A stretch of 8,715 nt of DNA, from NCBI RefSeq assembly GCF_938045595.1, contig NZ_CALIBB010000281.1, positions 1-8,715 on the forward strand, given 5' to 3'. Origin of the DNA: an uncultured Campylobacter sp. (lineage in GTDB: Bacteria > Campylobacterota > Campylobacteria > Campylobacterales > Campylobacteraceae). The position numbers and the translations under genes were made by a program. The notes beneath the pieces are model-generated. The model was given only the letters and a program-made list of their open reading frames with translations. It was not told the DNA's origin and ran no database searches. Below are positions 1 to 6,414 of the stretch, piece by piece. Every line of letters begins with the position of its first letter. Positions within the stretch are counted from its first letter, which is position 1.

Positions 1-121
1 AGAATTGTAATTATACAAAAGCGATGCTTAAAGGGGGCTGAATACGCAAGAGAAAAATGAGGAGTTCTTAAACGAAGAAAAAATTCACAAAAAAGATAAA
101 ATTTTAAAGAAAAGACCGAAT

Positions 122-198
122 GAAAAAGCGAGGAAATTTAAAAGAAATCGAACCCAGCGTAGCTTTCGCATACAAAATTCTACTCTTAAAATTCCCTC
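122..198 (-). terminator. Possible terminator of the mqnF-sppA operon
   Basis: On the minus strand an imperfect inverted repeat (186-198 with 130-142, about 11 of 13 positions paired with one G-U) encloses a 43-nt loop and is followed by GCTTTTTC (129-122). It begins 23 nt after the sppA stop. The long loop and AT-rich stem make it weak. The remainder of 1-220 shows no gene I can support. Confidence 0.28.
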
Positions 199-220
199 GT
201 AATTTAAAATTTCTAAAATT

Positions 221-1093
221 CTAATACGCCATCAGCTTCGCGCCGAAGGCTCCGCGCACCAAGCTCTCGCTTTTATTTGCCAGCTTATCCATCATCTTTT
301 CATACGCCGAAGGCTCCTGCCAGATCGGATCTGCTACGCCGCTAGCCTTTACGAGCGCGCTTTTAGCGTCCTCCAAAGAGCCCACCTCGTCGATGAGGCC
401 CGCAGCTTTGGCGCCGCTGGCTAAAAATACTCGCGCATTCGCCCATGTATCGCGCTTTCTAAGATCCAGCGAGCGCGCCTGCGCTACCTCGCGCGTAAAC
501 AGCTCGTAGCTCTCATCCACCAGAGCCTGCAAGCTCGCGCGCTCCGCGTCGCTCCATTTTCGCATCATCGTTCCCGCCTCTTTGAGCTCGCCCGCTTTGA
601 CGATCTGTTCGGCAAAGCCTAGTTTAGCGGCCGCTTCGCTCACATCTAAGCCCTGCATAATCACGCCAATAGAGCCGATGAAGCTGCCCGGATTTGCATA
701 AATTTTACTAGCCCACACGCCGCCTAGGTAGCTGCCGCTCGCCATCGTGCCCTTAGCGTAAGCAATGACCGGCTTGCGCGAGTTTAGTGATTTGATAGCC
801 AGCGAAATTTCCACGCTCGGGCTTAGCGCGCCGCCGGGGCTGTCGATCAGCAGAAGTACTCCCTTAATCGCCTCGTCGTTTTTCAGAGTTTCGATCTTTT
901 CTAAAATTTCGCTATCGTCCATTATCGCGCCGCTTAGCGAAAGCTGAGCGAGATTCGCGCCCTTTTGTTGCGCGCTTTCGCCGCCTGCAAAAATCAAAAA
1001 CAAAATAAGCAGAAAAATCAGGGATTTAAAGTATTTGTTGATAAACCCGAGCACGGCGCCGATCGGCGCAAAGATGTTTTTTAGAAATTGCAT
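221..1093 (-). CDS. sppA: SppA-type signal peptide peptidase (S49 family), single-domain membrane protease
   Basis: Membrane-anchored serine protease that degrades cleaved signal peptides and possibly other membrane-embedded peptides. The 290-residue protein has one hydrophobic segment near residues 24-37 (LIFLLILFLIFAGG) and then a single S49 domain, as in the short SppA type rather than the duplicated E. coli type. Visible motifs are LLIDSPGG (81-88), the nucleophile motif MASGSY with Ser119, and GELKEAG, whose Lys171 matches the general base of the Ser-Lys dyad; NPGSFIGSIGVI (134-145) is also typical. I chose the ATG at 1093 because AAGGA lies 5 nt upstream and the membrane anchor follows at the usual distance; the frame stays open to 1171 but that part lies inside mqnF. 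The start overlaps the mqnF end by 13 bp, which suggests translational coupling. Function from family knowledge; identification is secure. Confidence 0.93.
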   Translation of the reverse strand: MQFLKNIFAPIGAVLGFINKYFKSLIFLLILFLIFAGGESAQQKGANLAQLSLSGAIMDDSEILEKIETLKNDEAIKGVLLLIDSPGGALSPSVEISLAIKSLNSRKPVIAYAKGTMASGSYLGGVWASKIYANPGSFIGSIGVIMQGLDVSEAAAKLGFAEQIVKAGELKEAGTMMRKWSDAERASLQALVDESYELFTREVAQARSLDLRKRDTWANARVFLASGAKAAGLIDEVGSLEDAKSALVKASGVADPIWQEPSAYEKMMDKLANKSESLVRGAFGAKLMAY

Positions 1094-2298
1094 TTCATTC
1101 CTTCGATAAAAAGTGATTTTACGTTTTTGCTCTGCAAAATGAGCTGTAGCGGCAGCTGAGCTTCGTCGCACTCAATGCCTTCAAAAACGGCGATATCGGC
1201 GAGTTTGCCGGCTCTCAGCTCGCCTAAATTTAGACCTAGTGCCGCAGCAGCGTTTCTCGTCGCGCCTAAAATCAGCGCTCGCGCCAGTTCTGCCAAGCCC
1301 AGCTCGTCGTGCATCATTAAATTTGCACGCAGCTCGTCTAAAAAGCTTAGGCTAAAATTCGAGCTAAGCCCGTCAGTAGCGATGTTGTAATTAAGCCCGC
1401 TTGCGAGCAGCTTTTTGAAGCTCAGCCGCTTTTTGCTAAGCAGGCGGTTGGAGCGCGCGCAGTGCGTGATCGAGTGGAGCTTCGGATCAAAGATGCTAAA
1501 ATCATCCACCCACACGCAATGCGTAAAAAGCGTGCGAAGCCCGCTAAAATGCGCTACAAAGCTCTGCGGCGAGTAAAAAGGCGCGGGCGTTGGGTTAAAT
1601 TTAGCAAGCCAGGTTTTAAATTTGCCGCGACCCGCGCGCAGCCACTGCCACTCGTAAGCACTCTCCATAAAATGCGTGCTTATAGCAAGCCCGTTTTCGC
1701 GGGCAAGCCTGGTCGCAAACTCCGTAATCTGCGGGTGCGTCGAATACGGCGAGTGCACCGACACGGCGGGGATAAAAAGCGAGTTTGCAAGCGCCTTTGA
1801 GCGCTCAAAGCGATCTTTAAATTTAGAAATATTCTCCGCCGCAGCGTCTTTGCTCGCGCCTAAAATTTCATTAAAAAACACGGTTCTAATGCCGCTTTGC
1901 GCGCAAGCTTCAGCCTCGCCGCCGAAGCTTGAAATTTCGCCGATCGTGCCCACGCCGCTTCGCATCATCGCGGCGATCTGCTCTAAGATCAATCGTCCGC
2001 GCGCCGCGGCGTCCAGCTGCTGCCTTGAGGCAATGACGCTGCCTAGCCAATCCAAAAAATCGCCGTAACGCAGCGTGCCTTTGTTTGCGCTAAATTCCAA
2101 ATGCACGTGCGGATTTATAAACGCAGGCATCGCTATGTCGCCGCTAAAGTCTAAAATTTCGGCTCGTGGGTATTTGCGCGCCGCGCTTGCAAAGGTGCAG
2201 ACCTCGATTATCTTTTTATCAAAGACGATCGCGCCCTCTTTTAAAATTTTAAAATTCTCATCGCAGACAAGAACCCACTTCGCCCTTAAAATTCTCAT
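1081..2298 (-). CDS. mqnF: Aminofutalosine deaminase-like amidohydrolase (MqnF family)
   Basis: Metal-dependent amidohydrolase of 405 residues. Epsilonproteobacterial relatives (the C. jejuni Cj0067 / H. pylori HP0267 group) are annotated as deaminases of 6-amino-6-deoxyfutalosine in the futalosine route to menaquinone, the main respiratory quinone of these bacteria. The fold markers are present: an N-terminal beta-sandwich strand region, the metal-binding H64-x-H66 in NPHVH, His182 in HSPYSTH, His209 in STHFMES, His260, the HCARSN motif (279-284, usually HCPxSN in this subfamily) and Asp309 in ATDGLSSN. The ATG at 2298 has AAGGA 5 nt upstream. It is the first gene of a leftward operon with sppA. 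A broader chlorohydrolase or cytosine-deaminase-like activity cannot be excluded from sequence alone, since substrate choice in this superfamily is subtle. Some databases use mqnX for the deaminase. Confidence 0.88.
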   Translation of the reverse strand: MRILRAKWVLVCDENFKILKEGAIVFDKKIIEVCTFASAARKYPRAEILDFSGDIAMPAFINPHVHLEFSANKGTLRYGDFLDWLGSVIASRQQLDAAARGRLILEQIAAMMRSGVGTIGEISSFGGEAEACAQSGIRTVFFNEILGASKDAAAENISKFKDRFERSKALANSLFIPAVSVHSPYSTHPQITEFATRLARENGLAISTHFMESAYEWQWLRAGRGKFKTWLAKFNPTPAPFYSPQSFVAHFSGLRTLFTHCVWVDDFSIFDPKLHSITHCARSNRLLSKKRLSFKKLLASGLNYNIATDGLSSNFSLSFLDELRANLMMHDELGLAELARALILGATRNAAAALGLNLGELRAGKLADIAVFEGIECDEAQLPLQLILQSKNVKSLFIEGMKCNF

Positions 2299-2325
2299 CG
2301 TTTTCCTTATTTAAAACAGCGCGTG

Positions 2326-2331
2326 ATTTTA
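2326..2331 (-). promoter_or_regulatory. -10 box for the mqnF-sppA operon
   Basis: On the minus strand the sequence reads TATGC then TAAAAT, a good housekeeping-sigma -10 element of the Campylobacter type, which depends little on a -35 box. A transcript would start near 2318 and have a leader of about 20 nt that contains the AAGGA ribosome site. The same GCTAAAAT octamer precedes the LOG-family gene. Inferred from sequence only. Confidence 0.55.
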
Positions 2332-2333
2332 GC

Positions 2334-2375
2334 ATAAAATTTTATTTCGCGCTAAATTTAGAGATAAAATTTTAT
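2334..2375. repeat. Three AT palindromes in the divergent promoter region
   Basis: The perfect palindrome ATAAAATTTTAT occurs twice (2334-2345 and 2364-2375), exactly 30 bp apart, and a third palindrome CTAAATTTAG (2352-2361) lies between them. The block sits directly upstream of the mqnF -10 box and about 60 bp upstream of the aroQ -10 box. It could be curved promoter DNA or an operator. Each palindrome contains AAATTT, which is greatly overrepresented throughout the window, so the arrangement may partly reflect that general bias. Confidence 0.5.
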
Positions 2376-2432
2376 CGCTTGGGCTTGAGCGGGCAAATTT
2401 GGCGCCATAGTAAAAAATAAGCTCGCTTTGGT

Positions 2433-2438
2433 TATAAT
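2433..2438 (+). promoter_or_regulatory. -10 box TATAAT for the aroQ operon
   Basis: A perfect TATAAT preceded by TTTGGT. A start of transcription near 2445 would give a 25-nt leader carrying the AAGGA ribosome site at 2459-2463. No convincing -35 box is seen, as is usual for Campylobacter. It probably drives aroQ, the peptidase gene, folK and the flhG-like gene, which show no other obvious promoter between them. Confidence 0.65.
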
Positions 2439-2470
2439 TTTTGCTTAAATTTCAAAACAAGGACGCAAAA

Positions 2471-2938
2471 ATGAAAATTATGGTGATTCAAGGACCAAAT
2501 ATCAATATGCTTGGTATGCGTGAGCCCGCTATTTACGGGGTTATGAAGATGGAGGACATCCATAAACAGATGAAGGCGGTCGCCGATCAGAGCGGCAACG
2601 AGATTGAGTTTTTCCAGAGTAATTTCGAAGGCGAGATCGTCGATAAGATCCAAGAGTGCTTCGGCACCTGCGACGGCATCATCATCAATCCCGCCGCCTA
2701 CACGCACACTTCGCTCGCTATCCGCGATGCGCTCGCCGCAGTCAGTCTGCCCGTGATCGAGGTGCATATCTCAAACATCGCTCGTAGGGAGGAGCTTAGA
2801 CAAAAAAGTCTAATAGCGCCCGTAACAGCGGGTCAGATTATCGGATTTGGCCCCGTGGGATACCATCTGGCGATGATCGGAATGATTCAAATTTTTGAGC
2901 AGATCAAGGCAGCCAGAGCCGAGCAGAAAGCCAAATAA
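2471..2938 (+). CDS. aroQ: Type II 3-dehydroquinate dehydratase
   Basis: Converts 3-dehydroquinate to 3-dehydroshikimate, the third step of the shikimate pathway to aromatic amino acids and folate. The 155-residue protein has the usual length for this dodecameric enzyme. Motifs in order: IQGPNINMLG (6-15), Arg17 and the catalytic Tyr22 in MREPAIYG, FFQSNFEGEIVDKI (47-60), INPAAYTHTS (72-81) with Asn73 and His79, and the substrate-binding EVHISN (97-102) with the following RREELRQKS. The ATG at 2471 is chosen because AAGGA is 7 nt upstream and family members begin at this MKIMVIQGPN; an in-frame TTG at 2441 lies next to the -10 box and is too early. It is the first gene of a rightward operon, and its gap to the next gene is only a few bases. 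It is notably poor in the AAATTT hexamer found elsewhere. Confidence 0.96.
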   Translation: MKIMVIQGPNINMLGMREPAIYGVMKMEDIHKQMKAVADQSGNEIEFFQSNFEGEIVDKIQECFGTCDGIIINPAAYTHTSLAIRDALAAVSLPVIEVHISNIARREELRQKSLIAPVTAGQIIGFGPVGYHLAMIGMIQIFEQIKAARAEQKAK

Positions 2939-2952
2939 GTTTGGGATTAAAT

Positions 2953-3993
2953 TTGAAAAATTTTATCCTAAAGGACGAAAATGCTGTTTACCACGAGTGC
3001 GGATACAGCTGCGACAACGCGATATTTTTGAGCCTCGCGGGGCGCAAATTTTTCCTCACCGATGCGCGTTATAGCATCGAGGCGCGCGAGCTTTGCAAAG
3101 ATACCGAAGTGATCGAGGTCGAGCGAAATTTGATAAAAGACGCGCGGCTGTTTTTGCGAAAAATGGGCGTTTGCGAGCTTAGCTATAACCCCTACGATTT
3201 TAGCGCGGGCGAGTGGGAAGCGCTGAGCAAAGGGCTTGGGATAAGATTTAAGGCGCGTGCGAATTTTTCGCAAATTTCGCGCATAATAAAATCGGAAGAC
3301 GAGATAAAAATTTTAAAACAAGCGGCGCAGCTAGGCGCGGAAAGATTTGACGAATTTGCCGCGTTCGTGCGCGCCGAGGGCGAAGGCATGAGCGAAGAGG
3401 AGCTGTTTTTTAACGCCGAGCTCATCTTTAAGAAAAAGGGCGAGCTCGCGCTTAGCTTTTCGCCTATCGTCGCGATCAACGAAAACGCCGCTAAAGCGCA
3501 CGCTCTGCCGAGCAAAAAGCGGCTACGTCGGGGCGATTTGCTCCTGCTTGACGCGGGGGTTAAATTTAACCGCTACTGCTCTGACAGGACGCGCACGGCG
3601 TGCTTTGACGAAAATTTTAACTTCGGCAAGGAGCAAAATTTTAAAAACGCCAAACGGCAAGAAATTTACGAGATCGTAAAAGAGGCGCAAGCTCTTGCGA
3701 TCGCGGCGGTTATGCCCGGCAAAAAGGCGCGCTATATCGACGCGGCGGCTAGGGATTTTATCGCGAAGCATGGTTACGGCGAAGCGTTTTTCCACAGCAC
3801 CGGACACGGCGTGGGAGTCGATATCCACGAGCTTCCGTTTATCTCAAAGCGTGGAGATACCGTGCTAAAAGAGGGGATGGTCTTTAGCGTGGAGCCTGGG
3901 ATTTACTTGCCCGGCGAGTTTGGCGTGCGCATCGAGGACGTCGTGGTCGTACGCGAAAACGGGGCCGAAATTTTAAGCGAGCAGATTCGATGA
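2953..3993 (+). CDS. M24-family Xaa-Pro aminopeptidase/dipeptidase
   Basis: Cytosolic metallopeptidase that removes residues N-terminal to proline, used in peptide turnover. In 346-residue numbering an N-terminal creatinase-like domain (about 1-105) precedes a pita-bread catalytic domain. All five metal ligands of the family are visible: Asp200 (LLLLDAG), Asp211 (SDRTRT), His285 (HSTGHGVG), Glu314 (SVEPGIY) and Glu328 (RIEDVV). No ATG is available near the start. I prefer TTG 2953 because GGGA lies 6 nt upstream and the protein then begins KNFILKDENAVY; TTG 2941, which adds four residues, is the alternative. It follows aroQ directly and overlaps folK by ATGA. The family includes PepP, PepQ and YpdF types; the length fits YpdF or short PepP, so I leave out a symbol. 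As I recall, C. jejuni lacks this gene between aroQ and folK. Confidence 0.92.
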   Translation: MKNFILKDENAVYHECGYSCDNAIFLSLAGRKFFLTDARYSIEARELCKDTEVIEVERNLIKDARLFLRKMGVCELSYNPYDFSAGEWEALSKGLGIRFKARANFSQISRIIKSEDEIKILKQAAQLGAERFDEFAAFVRAEGEGMSEEELFFNAELIFKKKGELALSFSPIVAINENAAKAHALPSKKRLRRGDLLLLDAGVKFNRYCSDRTRTACFDENFNFGKEQNFKNAKRQEIYEIVKEAQALAIAAVMPGKKARYIDAAARDFIAKHGYGEAFFHSTGHGVGVDIHELPFISKRGDTVLKEGMVFSVEPGIYLPGEFGVRIEDVVVVRENGAEILSEQIR

Positions 3994-4526
3994 ATGTGCG
4001 ACTTAAGAAAAACGGATTTTACGGGTGCACGGACGCGCTGTGCGTCGCAAAAAGCGCTGTTTTTCCAATGAGGCGCCGCGAGCGCGGAAATTTTAAAAAT
4101 TTATACCTGCTTGGACTCGGCGGAAATTTAGGAGATGTCAGGCGACGCTTCGAGCGATTTTATCGCGTTTTGCAAAGCGATGCGCGCTTTTTCGTAGCGC
4201 AAAATTCCTTGATCTTAAAAAACAAGCCGTTCGGCTTTTTAGATCAGCCCGATTTTTTAAACGCCGTAATGCTCGTGCAAAGCTCTCTGCCGCCGCTTAC
4301 ATTACTTAAAATTATGCAGCGCGCAGAGCTACGATTTGGGCGCAAAAGAAGCTTCAAAAACGCGCCGCGCACGCTGGACGTAGATATTTTATACGCAAGC
4401 GCAAAGGTGCGTGCCTGCGAACGGCTCGCGCTGCCGCATCCGGGTGTTTGCGAGCGCATAAGCGTGATTTTGCCACTTGGAGAGATGAAATTTAAAAGAG
4501 GACTGATATGCAAACTAAAATCGTAA
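3990..4526 (+). CDS. folK: 2-amino-4-hydroxy-6-hydroxymethyldihydropteridine pyrophosphokinase (HPPK)
   Basis: Transfers pyrophosphate from ATP to 6-hydroxymethyl-7,8-dihydropterin in folate synthesis. The 178-residue protein shows LGLGGNLGD (41-49), KPFGFLDQPDFLNAV (79-93), the magnesium-binding pair Asp130/Asp132 in PRTLDVDIL, and PHPG (149-152). About 37 residues precede the first HPPK beta strand, against about 2 in E. coli HPPK. The extension is basic with two cysteines and, as I recall, an extension also occurs in Campylobacter relatives. The ATG overlaps the upstream stop (ATGA), and only weak purine-rich sequence precedes it, so translation probably depends on coupling. The 3' end overlaps the flhG-like gene by 19 bp. 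In flagellated Campylobacter folK is followed by flhF, which is absent here. Confidence 0.93.
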   Translation: MNVRLKKNGFYGCTDALCVAKSAVFPMRRRERGNFKNLYLLGLGGNLGDVRRRFERFYRVLQSDARFFVAQNSLILKNKPFGFLDQPDFLNAVMLVQSSLPPLTLLKIMQRAELRFGRKRSFKNAPRTLDVDILYASAKVRACERLALPHPGVCERISVILPLGEMKFKRGLICKLKS

Positions 4527-5692
4527 ATTTTTTAAGCGCCAAGGGCGGAGTCGGCAAGAGCGTGATTGTAGCAAATTTCGCCGAAATTCTAAGCGAGCAG
4601 GGCTACCGCACGGCGATCATAGAAGCGCCGAATTTAAACAATCAAGAGATCATTTTAAACGCTTTGCAAAGAAAGAGGATTTCGCTACCAAGCGCCGTCG
4701 CAGTAAAAATTTCTCAAAATTTAACTCTCGTCTCGCCCGCGCTTGCTTCACAAAATCACGCATCCTCACAAAATTCTATTAAAAACGCAAGCTCTAGCGC
4801 GGACGATTACGTCATTCAAAATTCTACGGATAGCGCACAAAATCGAGAGGGCAACGAAAGTGGTGGCTCGCACAATTACGCGCAAAAACTCACGAACTCT
4901 GATGGCAAAAACAACTCAGAAAATTCCACCGCTTTAAATTCGATAGCAAACGCCACAAAAAATTCTACGAATTGTGCAGCCAAAAAACCGCAAAATTGCG
5001 AAGATGGATGGAATTTTACAGAATCAGAAAGCCTAGAGAATTTTAAAAGCGATGATTTCACCAAGCAAAATTCAATCCATGACGAGAATTCTCAAAATTC
5101 CGCGAGTAAAGATGAAATGAAAAATTCCGCCCGCTCATCAAATCCCGAAGAAGCCGGAAATTCCGCAAACGCAAAGGCTCACGAAAGCCCCGCTCGCTTC
5201 GCAAGTGAGCTGAAAGAGGCGGGAATCTTCGATTTTATTTTGATCGATGCGGGGCTTGAGTATCTTGGAGATTTTTTGAGCATCGGTGACGAAAATATCG
5301 TGCTGTGTGCGAACGAACCCTGCTCGATCAGCAATACCTACGCGCTTTTAAAGACGCTTGGGGCGAGCAAAAAAGAGGTTTTGTTTTTGCTAAATTTCAC
5401 CGCGAGCGAGGATGATGCCGTGATGATCTACGAAAATCTAAAGTCGGTCGCGCACCGCAATATAAGCGAGCTGGGCTTTAAACTGCTAGGCTTTGTGCCG
5501 TTTTGCAAACAAGTAGCCGTCTGCTCACAAAATCGCGCGCTTTTTAACTCGCACTATCCGTTTTCGCCCGCTACCATCGCGCTTAGACAGAGCGTCTCGC
5601 GATTTTTAAGCAAACAGGGCTGCGAGCCGATCGATATGAGCGCTTACCGCGGCGTCGGCGGATTCTTACGAAAACTTAGCAACCTAGTATGA
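4508..5692 (+). CDS. Divergent FlhG/MinD-like P-loop ATPase with a low-complexity insertion
   Basis: A 394-residue ParA/MinD-superfamily protein that best fits FlhG (YlxH/FleN), the partner of FlhF in setting flagellar number. Kept: deviant Walker A KGGVGKS (12-18, Lys12 and Lys17), Walker-B strand FDFILIDAG (241-249), a FlhG-like C-terminal half, and an amphipathic tail GFLRKLSNLV resembling the membrane-targeting helix. Changed: switch I, normally D-x-D, reads E39-A40-P41; the DTGAGI motif reads DAGLEY; residues about 81-229 are an Asn/Ser-rich insertion after NLTLVSPALA. The ATG at 4508 has AGAGGA 5 nt upstream, and an in-frame TAA at 4493 excludes a longer start, so the N-terminal DQAxxLR segment that stimulates FlhF is missing. 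It overlaps folK by 19 bp where flhF would be expected. The long intact frame argues against a simple pseudogene. Its function is unknown; reduced ATP hydrolysis is inferred. Confidence 0.8.
   Translation: MQTKIVNFLSAKGGVGKSVIVANFAEILSEQGYRTAIIEAPNLNNQEIILNALQRKRISLPSAVAVKISQNLTLVSPALASQNHASSQNSIKNASSSADDYVIQNSTDSAQNREGNESGGSHNYAQKLTNSDGKNNSENSTALNSIANATKNSTNCAAKKPQNCEDGWNFTESESLENFKSDDFTKQNSIHDENSQNSASKDEMKNSARSSNPEEAGNSANAKAHESPARFASELKEAGIFDFILIDAGLEYLGDFLSIGDENIVLCANEPCSISNTYALLKTLGASKKEVLFLLNFTASEDDAVMIYENLKSVAHRNISELGFKLLGFVPFCKQVAVCSQNRALFNSHYPFSPATIALRQSVSRFLSKQGCEPIDMSAYRGVGGFLRKLSNLV
4748..5194 (+). repeat. Low-complexity Asn/Ser-rich segment inside the flhG-like gene
   Basis: Residues about 81-229 of the flhG-like protein hold about 25 Asn and 28 Ser in 149 positions, with recurring QNS, KNS, ENS and SQN units and no hydrophobic core pattern, so the segment is probably disordered. 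At DNA level it is an imperfect array of CAAAATTC-like words: I count 12 RAATTY sites, nine of them AAATTC on the plus strand and none AAATTT, unlike the rest of the window. No exact tandem period is visible, which suggests an old, diverged expansion. It lies in the loop between the two halves of the ATPase fold. Confidence 0.75.
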
Positions 5693-5781
5693 TTTACGAT
5701 GAAATTTTAAAACAGTATACAACTCGCTATTTTAAGGCTAAATTTAAAAATTTAATGTTATTCTTAAAGCTAAAATTTTAA
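5689..5781 (+). CDS. Possible 30-residue ORF coupled to the flhG-like gene, perhaps a gene remnant
   Basis: The ATG overlaps the preceding stop in an ATGA junction, the same arrangement seen at two other real junctions in this window. The predicted product starts MIYDEILKQYTTRYFKA and then becomes Lys/Phe/Leu-rich, made of codons from AAATTT-type words. It stops at 5781, inside the putative promoter of the next gene. In C. jejuni a short gene and then fliA follow flhG, as I recall, so this could be the truncated start of a lost downstream gene. I do not recognise the sequence, and chance is a real alternative. Confidence 0.3.
   Translation: MIYDEILKQYTTRYFKAKFKNLMLFLKLKF
5771..5776 (+). promoter_or_regulatory. 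Putative -10 box for the LOG gene and mnmA
   Basis: GCTAAAAT in a very AT-rich 116-bp gap, identical to the octamer before mqnF, would start a transcript near 5783. TAATAT at 5783-5788 is an alternative -10 box. The ribosome site before the ATG at 5809 is weak (AAAAGATAG). No terminator for the upstream operon is visible in this gap, so read-through is also possible. Confidence 0.4.
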
Positions 5782-5808
5782 ATAATATACATAAAAGATA
5801 GATTAATC

Positions 5809-6414
5809 ATGCAGTTGAAAGAAATTTTAAAAGACATCAAAATTGCCCGCGACAATCTCAAAAACGTGGGCAAAAGCGCCACGATCTTCGGCTCGGCGCG
5901 CTTTAGCGAGGACAATCGCTACGTAAAAGACGCGCAAAAGCTCTGCGAGGGACTCGCCGATTTAGGATACTCGATCATCACCGGAGGCGGTGGCGGCATT
6001 ATGCAAGGCGCCAACCGAGGCGCATTTGCGAGAGCAAGAACGCACAGCGTGGGCTTTAACATCATGCTGCCGTTTGAGCAAAAAAGCAACGGCTTTTTGA
6101 CGCAGGGGGCGAAATTTTCGGCATTTGCACCGCGCAAAGGCGCTCTCATCGAAAACAGCGAAATTTTCGTCATCTTTCCTGGCGGCTTTGGGACGCTGGA
6201 TGAGTTTTTTGAAATTTTAGTGCTGGTGCAGACGGGCTTTAAACGCGCACGGATCTATCTTTACGACGAGGAATTTTACGCGCCGCTAATGGAGTTTTTC
6301 CACACTTCGCTGCTAAAATCTGGCGCGATAAACGAAAGCGATCTGCAAAATTTTAAGCTCTGCGACAGCGTGGATGAAATTTTAACGGATGTGCGACGTA
6401 AGGAGAACGAATGA
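5809..6414 (+). CDS. LOG-family Rossmann-fold nucleotide-binding protein (TIGR00730 type)
   Basis: A 201-residue cytosolic protein of the LOG family, whose characterised members hydrolyse nucleoside 5'-monophosphates to base and ribose 5-phosphate; many were once misannotated as lysine decarboxylases. The signature PGGFGTLDE (124-132) and the glycine-rich TGGGGGIMQGANRGA (58-72) are both present, as is the opening strand ATIFGSARF (24-32). The start ATG has only a weak ribosome site. The stop overlaps the mnmA start by ATGA, so the two genes are probably made together. A link to modified-nucleotide salvage near a tRNA-modifying enzyme is tempting but is inference. As I recall, C. jejuni also has a conserved hypothetical gene directly beside mnmA. 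The exact substrate cannot be read from the sequence. Confidence 0.88.
   Translation: MQLKEILKDIKIARDNLKNVGKSATIFGSARFSEDNRYVKDAQKLCEGLADLGYSIITGGGGGIMQGANRGAFARARTHSVGFNIMLPFEQKSNGFLTQGAKFSAFAPRKGALIENSEIFVIFPGGFGTLDEFFEILVLVQTGFKRARIYLYDEEFYAPLMEFFHTSLLKSGAINESDLQNFKLCDSVDEILTDVRRKENE

Noticed and set aside
32..202. Plus-strand open frame encoding a highly charged 50-residue stretch left of sppA
   Set aside because: No ATG, GTG or TTG start in the frame; the Lys/Glu richness follows from the A-rich DNA.
120..224. 34-codon plus-strand ORF with ATG at 120
   Set aside because: Only a weak purine stretch as ribosome site, its end overlaps the sppA stop on the other strand, and the sequence is mostly AAATTC/AAATTT codons.
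1462..1800. 112-codon basic open frame antisense to mqnF
   Set aside because: Arg/Lys-rich shadow of a GC-rich conserved gene on the other strand, with no ribosome site.
2971..2983. AAGGACGAAAATG, a very good ribosome site plus ATG near the peptidase start
   Set aside because: The ATG is out of frame with the peptidase and reaches a stop after 16 codons; the bases encode the conserved LKDENA of the protein.
4508..5692. Calling the gene minD or a plasmid-type parA
   Set aside because: The C-terminal half (NTYALLKTL through LLGFVPFCK and the GFLRKL tail) and the position after folK fit FlhG better, and there is no minE or parB beside it.
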